Origin: Jaltomata sinuosa
Lineage: Eukaryota; Streptophyta; Magnoliopsida; Solanales; Solanaceae
Direction: 5' to 3'
NCBI GenBank assembly: GCA_003996215.1
Contig: QJPP01000284.1
Coordinates: 54,434-118,433, forward strand
DNA: 64,000 nt
Shown one piece after another: positions 33,491 to 45,130 of this stretch. The notes beneath the pieces were generated by a model. It did no database searches. It had not been told where the DNA came from and saw only the letters and a list, made by a program, of their open reading frames with translations. Numbering within the stretch: position 1 is the stretch's first letter; every line of letters starts with the position of its first letter. The translations under genes were made by a program, and so were the position numbers.

Positions 33491-35902
33491 ATTCTTTGGG
33501 ATGGGATTTATTGTTTTATGTGTGTTCCTTGTTATGTCTTTTGGGTTGACTAATATCCCAGCGACATTTATGGAGTTGAGGAATAGGGTGTTTTGGCTCT
33601 ACTTAGATTCATTTTTGATTGTGTTCATTGAAGACATCTTAATCTTCTCTAGGATTAGAGAGGAGCACGAGCAACAGTTGAGTGTTGTGCTTCAGACTTT
33701 GAAGGATAAGTTGTATGAAAAGTTCTCTAAGTGTGAGTTTTGGTTAGAGTCTGTGGCATTCATAGATTACGTGGTTTCCAAGGATCAGAGTATGGTGTAT
33801 TCAAAGAAGATTGAGGCAATGTGTGATTGGGCTAGGCCGATATCACCTATAGATATTTAGATCTTTGTCGGGTTATCTAACTAATACATATGGTTTATTG
33901 AGGGTTTTTCTTCAATTGCGTCTCCTTTTACCAAGTTGTCTAAAAATAATATGGCTTTTTAATGGTTCGATGTGAAGAAAGCTTCCAAAAGCTTAAATTT
34001 TTGTTGACTTTCTGCTCCATTTTTACTTTACTGGTAGGGGAAAGGGATTTACTATGTATTGTGACACTTCCAAGATTGGACTTTTGTGAGTGTTGATGCA
34101 AAAAGACATGTTTATTGCGTATGCTTCAAGGAAATAGAAATTTAATGAGAAGAACTAACCGCTCATGATTTGGAGTTGGTAGTGGTGGTTTTTGCTTTGA
34201 AGATTTGAAGGCATTACCTTTATGATGTTTATTGTGAGATCTTCATAGATCATCATAGCTTACATTATATATTTGACCAAAAGGATCTCAATTTGATACA
34301 GTGTAGGTGTTTGGAGTTGCTTAAGGACTATGATATGACGATCCTATATCACCGAGCTAGGAAAATATGGTATGTATGCCTTGAGTAGAAAGGTAATGCA
34401 TATAGGTATCATTACATTATTATTAGCTAAGGAGAACCCTTTAGCGCTATACATTCAATCCTTGGCTAGCTTATTAGTGAGACTTGATATTTTCGAGCCC
34501 AGGAGGGTTCTTGCTTGTGTAGAGGCTCATTCTATGTTTTTGGAGAAAATTAAGGCTCAACAGTTTGAGGATGAGTAGTTGCGGTTGATTCGGGATAAAG
34601 TGTTTAGGGGAGAATCTTGAGAGGCCGTGTTAGATATGGAAAAGATTTTGAAGATTAAGGATCATGTTTTTGTTCCTAGAGTGGGTGACTTGACTAGATT
34701 CATCATGGAGGAGGCTCACAGTTCCAGGGATTCCATCCATCCAGAGGCAGTGAAGATGTATCATTACTTGAAGCAACACTATTGATGGTGTAGAATAAAG
34801 ATGATATAGTGGAGTATGTGTCAAAGTGCTTAAATTGTCAACAAAAAAAGTATGATCACCACATACTGGGTGAAATGATTCAGAGGATGCCTATACCCGA
34901 GTGAAAGTGGAAGAGGATTACTGAGAACTTAATGTAAGGATTACCACAAACTTTGAGGAAATTTCATGTCATTTGGGTCATTATTGATAGACTTAACTAC
35001 CGGTTCAGACTAATTACAATTCAGAGAGGTTGGCTTAAATTTAAACTTGGGAGATAGTTTGTTTGCATGAGGTTCCTATATCTATCATTTCTTATAGAGG
35101 TACTCAATTTACATCTCATTTCTATGGTTTGATACAAACAGAGTTGGGTATCCGAGTGGAGCTTAGTACAACATTTTACCCTTATAATATGGTTAATAAG
35201 AGAGGACTATTCAGGTCATTAAGGATATGTTGCAAGCTTGTGTCATTGATTTCAGAGGTCATTGGGACAATTTTTTCCCTTACATGAGTTTGCTTATAAT
35301 AATAGGTTCCATTCTAGCATTCAAATGGCACAGTTTGAGTCTTTGTATGGTCAGAGGTGTAGATCTACAGTGGGTTGGTTTTTTGCCTTTGAAGTTAGGC
35401 CTTGGAAAAATATTTTGAGAGATTCCATGGAAAAACTAAAGTTTATCTAGGAGTGGTTTTGGCAGCTTAAAGTAGGCAAAAGAGTTATGCGGATTGAAAG
35501 GTTCGAGATTTATTGTTCATGGTTGGTGAGAAGTTTTTTCTCAAGATATTAAGCATGAAGGGTGTCATGAGGTTTAGGAAGAAGGGAAAGCTCAACTCGA
35601 GGTTTATTAGTCAGTTTAAGATTCTCTGGCTTATTGGGGGGTGGCCTTACCTCTTGGCCTTTCAATTATTCTCGGATGGTTATCGGGTGATTACATAGGA
35701 TTTGGTGGGTTTAGAACAGAATCTGACTCTTGAGGAGGAGCCTATAACTATATTAGATAAGCAGACTCACAAATTAAGGTCCAATGAGATAGCTTTAGTA
35801 AAAGTGCAATGGAAGCATCTTCCAATAGAAGAGGCCAATTGATAGACTGAGTCGTACATGTGGAGTAAATATATCCAGCTTTTTGAGATTTCAAGTACTT
35901 CT
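33491..35902 (+). pseudogene. pol: Gypsy RT, RNase H and integrase
   Basis: RT enters at FLVMSFGLTNIPATF (33520), catalytic motif FIEDILIF with the first Asp of the DD pair now Glu. RT continues to FSKCEFWLESVAFIDYVVSK (33730). RNase H is decayed at 34040-34370. Linker and integrase zinc region at 34370-34800 (EAHSSRDSIHPEAVKMYHYL). Integrase core at 35063 has SIISYRGTQF, where the second catalytic Asp is Tyr. The GPY/F module is at 35513-35698 (EKFFLKILSMKGVMRFRKKGKL). Many stops and frameshifts. The 3' end is cut by a minus LTR at 35903. Confidence 0.86.
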
Positions 35903-38098
35903 TGTCACGACCCAACCGACCGTGAGTGGCACCCACACTAACCTCCAATGGGTAAATCAACTAACCTAAAGCTTAACCTCAAACTTAGCCAATTTTTGAA
36001 GAGGAATAAATCAAAACCAGTTTAAGATATAAAACACAAGGAAAAATCAACTGATATAATAGATTGTAGAAAATCCATCTAACTAGAACATCCCCCAAGA
36101 ACTGAAAGTCATCATACAAGAACTCTAATCCAAAAACAAGTCTAAGATATCCAAATTAACTAAAAATAGTAAATGAGTTTCATTCTCTGGGAGAAGGACA
36201 ACAAGTCAAAAAAAAGATCCACGGCAGCCCGTTAAGTAGTGCTCACCCTTTGATCAAGTAGCCAATTTTCTAGTCTAGCCGAGGTCACATCTCAACCTCT
36301 GGAACATGGTCTGCACTCAACAAAAGAAGAGTACAGGGTAGTATCAGTACAAAACACTATACACAGGCAGGTATCATAGGTTGACTCAGGTTAGAACAAG
36401 TATATAGCCAAATCAAATAACAAGTAAAAGGCACTTCAACACTTAGCATGTAATTCAGTCAACAGATAGTCATCTCAAGTCAAGTTAACAACAGTAATCT
36501 CAATTTCACATAAGTCACCGAATATCACCACAAGATAAAAGAGTAATCACTTTCAATAGTCATATCACATGAAATCTATGTTCATCTAACTTTCATTAAT
36601 GTCACTAATACCTCTAGTCTCATCTCAGTTCACAAACAAGCTCACCATAAATGACCATACCATAATGCAATGCTAAATAAAAGTGTACACATATGCTAAT
36701 GGTCTCATTTTGGTCCACTAGCTATGACCTACAGGGGACCCGAGGTGTCCATGTACCATACCGACATGGTATCCACTCAGTAGAAATCATATCAACATCC
36801 ATATCAATACAATTATATTCTCAGACCTATTCCTTTTTGATATACATAGTGTCCCAAAACATACTTACACTTATTCATCTCATCTCACTCATTACTTCCT
36901 ACACATCTAACTTCTTCATTCAAGCATAACATTAAAGCATATGCAATTCAAACATGTACTAAGACCAATCACAAGTTACATAATTCAACTACATAACATA
37001 TAATAAAATGAGTCTCAACTCTAATTACAACTATATCCTACATCGAGTGAAGAATTACCACCCACAATCTATTTCACAATTGCCTTGCCTTTCCTTAACA
37101 CTTTGAATCACTCAAGGTCTATAAACATCAATCATACAAGAGTAATTAATCATTTACTTTTCATTTTAGGCCTTGAGAATTTAACCCACTAATTTGACCT
37201 TTATCAGAGGTCTGTCGCATTCCCCAAAGGTTAATTAATCAATAACTAGTCTCATAGCAACCATAAAAATAATACCCAAAGGGTTTCTAATCAAGTTCAT
37301 CTCTCTTTAACTATTAGCGTTGAACATGTTAAGATCTACTAATTTCTTTCTAGAAATCAAAAAAATATAACTTAGGATCAATTCTAGGTGAAATTTCACC
37401 TACCCATAAGGTTTTCCCCTAAGTTCATGCTTTTAGGGCCCAAATTTAGGAATTGCACCATTAATCCTCAACCTAAAGGTCTTACAAAGGTTAATGATCA
37501 ATACATAAAGAGGTTTTATGGAGTACTTACCTCAAACGAAGAAGGATGCCCTAGTTTCTTGGAAAAAAAATCTCTTGGAGCTCTATAAAAAAATAAGAAT
37601 TGTGGAAAAATAACCCAGAAAAGCTGAAATTGCATGGGTATAGTGCCCGTCACCTTATTGTGATGGACCATTTCTTGTCGTGATGAGTCATCACTATGAG
37701 GATTGTCTCATAGTGAAGAGGCACCCTTATGTTGTGACAAATGTAAAATTCTAGAATGTTGCATTCTTTCCCTAAACCCCTCATTTGAAAACACACTTTA
37801 TTTTCCAGATAACACAGATTAATCCCAAAGCAAAAATGTTCATAACCAGAGTTCTATAAACCCAATTTCTATCTTGAAACTTCCCATGGGACCTTATTGT
37901 AGTCGACTATCCATAAACAGACTCCAAACTACCATATAACAAACTATGAGACCCCAACCCTCTCTAAGGAACAAAACATTAAATTTACATCAAAGCTCAC
38001 CCTAGCCTGAGATTTGATCAACTCTCACCTTAGGGGCTTTCCTAGCCAGGTACTTATGCCCTTACTTTTTTATAATGACGGAAAAATTTATTATATCA
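35903..38098 (-). mobile_element. 3' LTR of minus-strand gypsy element
   Basis: About 2.2 kb, from TGTCACGACCC to TTATATCA, the latter a decayed form of the usual LTR start. It follows the end of pol on the minus strand in the right order. A short patch with mirrored words (GTCGTGATGAGTCATCAC) is at 37640-37745. It cut the plus-strand pol ending at 35902. Confidence 0.8.
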
Positions 38099-38109
38099 GA
38101 TACCAATTA

Positions 38110-39865
38110 AACAATCATTCATCCACAAATAAAAACAAGAAGAAAATAAGAGAAAATGAGGATTACCTGAGTCAGTGAACAAGTGAGGATACTTGATCTA
38201 CATGTCTGCCTTAATCTCCCAAGTGGCCTCCCCAACAGGACAGTTCTTCCACTGGACTTTCACATAAGAAACCTCCTTAGTCCTTAATTATAAGACATCT
38301 CTATCAAGAATAGCAATAACTTTCTCTTTGTAATAGATGTTTTCATCCAACAGGATCAAATCCCAGTGAATAATGTAGTCACCATATTCGTGGTACTTCT
38401 TAAGCAGGGAATATAAGATATAAGATGAAATCCCAAAAAACTCGGAGGTAATGCCAACATATAAACCACTATCCATACACTCTGAAGGATCTCAAAGTGG
38501 CCAATATATCTCAGACTCAACTTTCCATGCTTCCCAAAATGCATAACACCCTTCATGGGTGAAACTTTGAGCAAAACTTGCTTACCTTCTTATCCGTAAA
38601 CTCCTGTTTCAGGATTTGAGCCACTAGAAGCTTCCCTTGGATGAAATTTACACTTTTCGTAGAGTCTTGCAAAAAGTTTGTACCCCATGGCCTTACCTTA
38701 AATGAATTTAACCAACCAATGGGATATCTACATCTCTTCCCATACACTGCTTCAAATAGGGCCATATCTATGCTCGAGTGATAATTGTTGTTATAAGCAA
38801 ACTCAACCATTGCTAGATACTGGTGCCAATGACTCCCAAAATTCATCACACATGCGTAAACAATGTCTTCCAATAATTGAATCGTACGCTCAGACTGCCC
38901 ATCAGTCTGAGGGTGAAAAGCTATACTCAATTCCAACCTAGTAACCAACTCTTCATGCAACTTCTGCCAGAAATTAGAAGTGAACTAGGTACCCCTATCA
39001 GAAATAATGGAGATAGGCACCCCATGTAGTCGAACTTCCTTAAGGTAGATCTTGGCTAACTTAGTGACACTATAAGTCACCTGAATAGGAATGTAGTGTG
39101 CAAACTTTTTCAATCTATCAACAATATCCAATATTGAATCGTATTTTCCCAAAGTCTTGGGAAGGCCAACCAAAAAATATATGGGTATTCTCTCCCACTT
39201 CCATTCAGGAATGGGCATCCTCTTAAGAGTGCCACCAGGCATCTGGTACTCATATTTCACTTGCTGATAGTTTTGACACTTAGCCACAAAGTAAACTATA
39301 TCTCTCTTTATTCCACCCCACTAATAGCGTTGCTTTAAGTCTCGGTACATCTTGGTCATACCAGGATGTATAGAATACTTAAAACAATTAGCCTCTACTA
39401 AGATGGCAAGAATTAAGTCATCAACACGGGGAACACAAACTCTCTCTTTAATCTACAAAATACCTTCATCACAAAACATGGCCTCCTTGGCCTCACCCGG
39501 CAGCACCTTGTCATCGATTTTACTTAATATCACATCAAATAATTTATCTTTGATCTGGTCAAGAAAAGAGGACCTTGCCTCAACAAATGCCAACAATCCA
39601 CCCCTTCCAGACACTTTCAACCTCATAAAGCTGTTAGCTATAGCCTGAATGTCTATGGCCTATGGAAGTCTTGTGGCATTAAAATAGGCCAAGCAACTCA
39701 TACTCTCAGCCTTTCTTCTTAACGCATCATCTACCACATTAGCTTTACCCAAATGGTATAAGATGGTAATATCATAATCCTTGAGTAATTCCATCCATCT
39801 CTGCTGCCTCAAATTCAAGTATTTCCTGGTGAAGACATGCTATAAACTATAGTGGTCTATGAACA
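38110..39865 (-). pseudogene. pol: Gypsy RNase H end, integrase and chromodomain (segment 3 of 3)
   Basis: Continues the pol interrupted at 39866-42366. Order on the minus strand: RNase H end VFIDHYSL; connection HVFTRKYLNLRQQRWMELL; integrase zinc region (CFKYSIHPGMTKMYRDL, CQNYQQVK); catalytic core 39287-38553. The first Asp is Tyr (IPIYFLVGLP), the second is intact (SIISDRGTQF) and the Glu is intact (DGQSERTIQLLEDI). Then FEAVYGKRCRYPIGW and a degraded GPY/F module. The end VKVQWKNCPVGEATWEIKADM matches a chromovirus chromodomain. Fewer breaks than other pols here, so probably younger. Confidence 0.9.
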
Positions 39866-40824
39866 TGTCACGCCCCGAGCTTACCCCATGGAAGTAACAC
39901 GAGACCTAAGATCACAAGTGATCTCAAGATAACCCTCTGGCATTAGCATGACTTATAAACTGAACAAAACATAAAAATGGAAGCTTAACTAAAGTAATGA
40001 TTAATTTAATCTTGTTATAAATATATAAGTCTAAAAACGACAATCTGAATACAACTGGATATCTGAAAGCCTCTACTACTGATGAGTTGCTAGGACAAGT
40101 CCCCAGCTAACTCTAAATACTGAGAACTGAAGAAAACAAACTAAATACTGAAATGAAGCTAACACCAAGTCCTCGAAAGAAGAGGACCAACTAAGCTGGC
40201 TCGATGTGCTGCTGATCTACTAGCCATGGATCTGGGAGTGGCTACAGAGTCTACATCATAATAGGATGCAACACAAAGAAGTATGCGATCAGTACTATGG
40301 AATATACTGAGTATGCGAGATATGCATATGTTTTGATAAAGTATACTTGAAAGCATGCTTAAAACTGATATCATGCATGTGTCGTGGTAAGACATACTTA
40401 AAGCATAACTAAACCTGAAGTCATGTAATGCTAGTGAAATCTGTAATGAAATGATTCAATGTAATATCGTAAGCTGAAAACCCCTTTAGAATCATAATAA
40501 TAGTACAAAGTCTGAAATCTAAAAGCAAAGAGTCAATGCATTTAAAAATTTGAAACTATTTCTGTGGCAGGTTCTCTAATCGACATAGACCATGTGAGCT
40601 ACATGGAATTCGATGTATCCGCTCCATTGAGAAGACCCAATATACCTTGCCAGGGTATAAAGGCATAACTAGGCGTGATCACTAAAACTAATGCCCAACA
40701 TAGGGGACTTAAGACCTACGGTGGCACGTAGTTCTGGAACCTTTTTTGGTACTCTCACCCAATCCAACTCGGCCCTAACAGTACTCCCAGAACATTCATA
40801 TAGATCATATAAAACTGGGCATTT

Positions 40825-40940
40825 CTGATACCAAAACTATTCATACTGATGACATATCTGATGTCAAAACTGTTCATAACCGATGACATATATGATGCCA
40901 AAGCTGTTTGAAAAGCAAAAAGACATATTTGATGCCATGC
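40825..40940 (-). repeat. 34-bp tandem repeat inside solo LTR
   Basis: Units of the form TGATGCCAAAACTGTTCATA plus GATGACATATC start at 40825, 40859, 40893 and 40930. Related LTRs at 43730 and 59940 have the unit about once, so the array is specific to this LTR. Confidence 0.82.
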
Positions 40941-41804
40941 AATTCAAATTCATAATCTGAAGACTTAGCTTAGCCATAGCTTAAAACATACTTTTCTTTC
41001 AAAAGTCATACTTGAAGAATTTTGCATTCAATTTCATAAATACATAAAGGCCATGACATCTAATCATGCCAAATTTCTCTTGGAAACATGCAAATTCATG
41101 GATTCATGCTAGAAATCAACTTTCATGCTTTGGATTTCAAAACCAATAAGAGAGTCATAATAAAATCATGTAAAATCAATAAGAAACCATGAATTTAAAT
41201 ATAGGAACTGATTTCATAAGTTTTTCCCCAATTTAGATCAAAACCCTAATTTTACAAGTTCATCAATTGGACAAGGATTAGCCTTCAAATCATGAATAGG
41301 AAATCACTTATAAAAATCCATGAAAAACCATCCAATTTAGAGTTTGAATCCATATAAGAATCATAAGGAAACAATTTAATAAGAACCCATGAGAATTGGG
41401 TAAGAACCCAAATTTAGAAATTTAGAAGATGGGGTTTTGGGCACAAGGGTGAAAGGAAACCATGTTGAATACTCATATACTTGAAACTTGAAGAAATTCT
41501 ATCTAGATATTAGGGAATAAAGCTTGGAGAAGAATTCTTAAGGTTGGAGGTGGAGACTTAGAGAAGAAATCTGAAAGAAAACTCTCAAGAGACTTTCTTG
41601 CTTGAGCATTTATGATCTTGCTTGCTAGAAACCCTAGGTGTCTTGCCTTAGGATCTTGAGAGAATTCTTTAGAGTTAGATTGGTGTTATTATGAGGAATA
41701 ACCCCTTTACGGTGATTAAAATATGAGGGGAAGAACGTGAGGTGAGGAAAGTACCAAACTACCCTTAATTAAACTCATAGGAAAAGTGGAGAAAAATCAT
41801 CAAA

Positions 41805-41995
41805 CGGGCCCTTCGACCGGCCGTCGGAGCTCCCACAGGCCGTCGGGATCAAACGTAAGGAATCTGGGGCTCAAAAAGGGGCTACTGGACCATTGTGATG
41901 TCCTGGCCCCAAGGGACGTTGCCCCTCCCATGGGCGTCGCAATTTAGGCTTCACAGTGCCATGGGCATCGGCCAGCCCGTTGGATTTTGGCAGCT
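41805..41995 (-). promoter_or_regulatory. CpG-rich mirrored patch in solo LTR
   Basis: Words such as CCGGCCGTCGG, CCCACAGGCCGTCGG, GGGACGTTGCCCC and CCCATGGGCGTCG recur in both orientations. The vocabulary is that of the Athila spacer and LTR (19600-19920, 25105-25400), although this LTR belongs to a gypsy chromovirus family. No TATA box is evident next to it. Confidence 0.5.
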
Positions 41996-42366
41996 GACAG
42001 TGCTTCACTAAGATGCCCATAACTTCTTACTACAGACTAATATCAATGAGAGGTTGGTGCCGCTGGAAATATAATTCAAATACCTTTAATTTGATGGGTA
42101 CTAGGCCACCTAACTCTTTATATTATAGGATATAATATCATTTAAATTGACACTAGTAAGAACTTACACGAAAACTAAATCGGTAGAAAGGCTTTCAACT
42201 TAACTTTGAGCTAAGGGTCCTTTATAACTTCAATTAACATCTAATAATCCTTCAAAACATAGGAATCGATCTTAATACTTAGATATAGAGAAAATTCATG
42301 TAGTTTGAATCTAACAAGACATGAAGAACGGTTCGGATCATGAATTAGAATTTCTGGGGTGTTATT

Positions 42367-42536
42367 GAACACTTTTAAAAGCACCCCATACAAATAGCGT
42401 CTCCAAATCTTGAGAGCAAACACCACATTAGCCAACTCTAAGTCATGAGTTAAATAGTTCTTCTCATGCACTTTGAGTTGCCTTGAAGCATAAGCGATAA
42501 CATTTCATTCTTGCATCAATACAACACCTAACTAAC
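42367..42536 (-). pseudogene. pol: Gypsy RNase H (segment 2 of 3)
   Basis: 170 bases between two solo LTRs. On the minus strand it reads VVLMQE, a TGA stop in place of one residue, then NVIAYASRQLKVHEKNYLTH and DLELANVVFALKIWRRYLYG. This is the gypsy RNase H core; the chain continues across both LTR insertions when one target duplication is removed at each. Confidence 0.93.
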
Positions 42537-44913
42537 ATGACCCCATTCTACACCATGGACAAGACAAAGTACTTAGAACCACAAGTGGCTCCAAGCAAAC
42601 CCTTGGCATAATTCATGAGAAACTGAATAAATACATATAACCTGGAAAACATTATACAGAAGCAAGATCATGGGATAACTTGTTTAGTAATACATAACAT
42701 GTTAAAAATTTACAACTGCATTATAGAGATCTGGAACTAAATACAATAATTTTAACTGACTGTCTATGAAGCCTCTACTGAAACTGACTACAGCTAGCTA
42801 GGGCATGACTCCCAACTATCTCTAATCAATGTATAAGAACTAAAATAAACTGCTATGACTACTAACTGACTGGAGTTCCTGAATAAGGAGAACTCATTCC
42901 CTGCTGACTGGAAGCTGCAATCTATTTGACCATGATCCTGGAAGCTAGTATCAAAACCTACATCATGAAATGATGTAGCGCAAGGGAAGTATGCAGTTAG
43001 TACTTTGAATGTACTGAGTATATGAGATATACTAATTCATGTGGAAATATTTAAATCATACTTTCAAACTGAAGTACAATGCAATGAGTAAGCGGTTGGG
43101 ATAATGTCAAAATATGAAGTAAAACAACTTAAAAGTGGAACACAAATCATTTTATAATGCAGAATTCAAAACTATAAGACATTGGTCCTTCTCTATAAAG
43201 TAAGCTAAAACTTATCTGAGTTAAAACTCTGTGAAATCATAGGTGGTTAGTACAACTAAAGCAATTTGTAAACTGAGTTTAAGATGCAATAGATAAAGAT
43301 GTTAAACCATATCAAAACATGTGGTACAATGACATAAAACTGTAATCATAAGCTGAAAATCTAAAGTAGATCTGTAAGTAATAAATTTGTCACGCATGAA
43401 CTGAAAACCATTGAGTCATGTATATATTTCATGTTCAAATTCATTTTTGAGGGGAATTTCTTATAATCTACATAAACCACATGAGTTAGCGTAGAGTCCA
43501 ATATTTACGCCTCATCGAGAGGACCCAATATACCTTGCCAGGGTATAAAGGCATGAATGATGTGATCATTAAACTTATGCCCAACTATGGAGCTAAATAA
43601 ATCTATGGTGTTACATAATTTTGGGACTTGGATTATCTAGAACCCTTGTATACTCGGTGCTAAGTACTACTCCCAAAACATACTAGCTACTCATATAACA
43701 TATCATGTAAAATATCTAGATGTCAAAACTATTCATAAATCATAATAGATATATCTAAATGCCATATTGCTTATAAATCCTATTGTTGTGAGCCAAAGCT
43801 CCATATCATGTCATAAAATTGTATGCTGAAAATCGTGTATCTAAAACATATCTTGTAAATCATGTTTGTAGCATAAATCATGGAAAACTTGCTTAAAATA
43901 TGCATAGATTTATAGGTTCAAAAAATGGAGCTTAAAATTCATAAAGAGACCTTAAACGTGAGTTTCAATGCACAATTAAGAGTTTAGTATAGGAATCATA
44001 AGATCATAGAGAAACCCTTCCGTAGAAATCAGGTGAATCAAGTAAAACATGAAAAGAAACCAACTTTAGTAATTTGGGCATGAACCCTAAATCATAAATT
44101 CATGAAACCATTCTAGAATATCTGTAGTTTTGGGCATAAGGATAAAAGGAAATCCTTACTAAAAATCCACATACAAGAAGAAGAGAAGAATCTTGATGGA
44201 GACCTTGAAAAGGGTTGGTTGAAACCCTAAGTTTAAACCTTGGAGAAGAATTTTCTTGAATCTTGCTAGAGATAGGAACATGAAGAAAATCATGGATTTA
44301 TGTTTTAAGATCATGGAGGATTCTTACCTAGCCTTAGGAGGGTTAGAGAGAGCTCTAGAAATTGATATTGTTGATCTGGAGGCGGAATAACAAAAGATAC
44401 GTTCAAGATGTTTTTTAAAAGGCATGAAATCCTCAATGTATAGCTCACAGTACAGACCATGGTTTGGGCTTACTACGAACCATAGTTCTGTTCTACATAT
44501 CATGGTTGTATTCTAAGGATCATGATCCTATACGTAGAAACCTGACAGTGCTTCAATAAAATGCCCATAATTTTTTACTTCGGACTTGGATTAATGGACG
44601 GTTAGTGGCAGTGGAAAAAAGACTCAAAAATATTTAATTTGGTGAGTACTAAGTCACCTAATTCTTCATATTTTAGGAGGAGTGATCATTTGAAGTTGAC
44701 CCTTATAAGAACTTATACAAAAACTAAATCGGTAGAAAAACATTCAACTTAAGTTTGTGCTAGAGGTTCCTTATGACCTTAATTCATATCCAATGGAATT
44801 CCCGCACATATGAATTGATCTTAACTCTTAAGTAAAATAAAATTCATCATGATTTTTTCTAACCACGTACTTAGAATGGTTCAAATCTTACCCCAAAACT
44901 TTGAGGTGTTACA
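42537..44913 (-). mobile_element. Second solo LTR, inserted at the RT-RNase H junction
   Basis: A 2.4 kb LTR, left edge ATGACCCC (decayed), right edge GAGGTGTTACA. Flanked by CTAAC at 42532-42536 and 44914-44918. Removing the LTR and one CTAAC restores CDISWSGLGVVLMQE. Same broad family and orientation as the solo LTR at 39866. A patch of mirrored words (ACCATGGTTTGGG, GAACCATAGTTC) is at 44445-44545. Confidence 0.94.
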
Positions 44914-45026
44914 CTAACCCAGACCATGATATATCACAATACAGAATAAAATCCTTACCTTCAACCAGCAAGGCAAGAATTAGAGCAGTAGTTAAAAAGG
45001 TATTGAGCTTTTTGATGCTCTTCTCA
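44914..45026 (-). pseudogene. pol: Gypsy RT to RNase H connection (segment 1 of 3)
   Basis: On the minus strand it reads HEKSIKKLNTFLTTALILAL then VEGKDFILYCDISWSGL. This is the connection and the start of RNase H. RT proper, protease and gag are missing because sequence changes to a plus-strand LTR at 45027. Confidence 0.88.
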
Positions 45027-45130
45027 TGTAACACTCCAGAAATTCTAAGCCAAATCGAAACTGTCATTCATGTGTTGATAGACCCAAACTAGATAAATTT
45101 TCTATGTATCTAAGTATTAAGACCTATTCT
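45027..45130 (+). mobile_element. LTR fragment, start only
   Basis: TGTAACACTCCAGAAATTCT onward matches the first 100 bases of the LTR at 47374 (TGTAACACTCTAGAAATTTT), then diverges near 45130. Plus strand. The rest of this LTR is deleted. Confidence 0.85.

Larger units (their letters stand above)
39866..42366 (-). mobile_element. Solo LTR inserted in RNase H
   Basis: A 2.5 kb LTR without interior, from TGTCACGCCCC to GGGGTGTTATT. Both flanks carry GAACA (39861-39865 and 42367-42371), a 5-bp target duplication. Dropping the LTR and one GAACA restores the reading YGVLLKVFIDHYSL across the site. It holds a 34-bp tandem repeat (40825-40940) and a CpG-rich patch (41805-41995). Confidence 0.95.
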
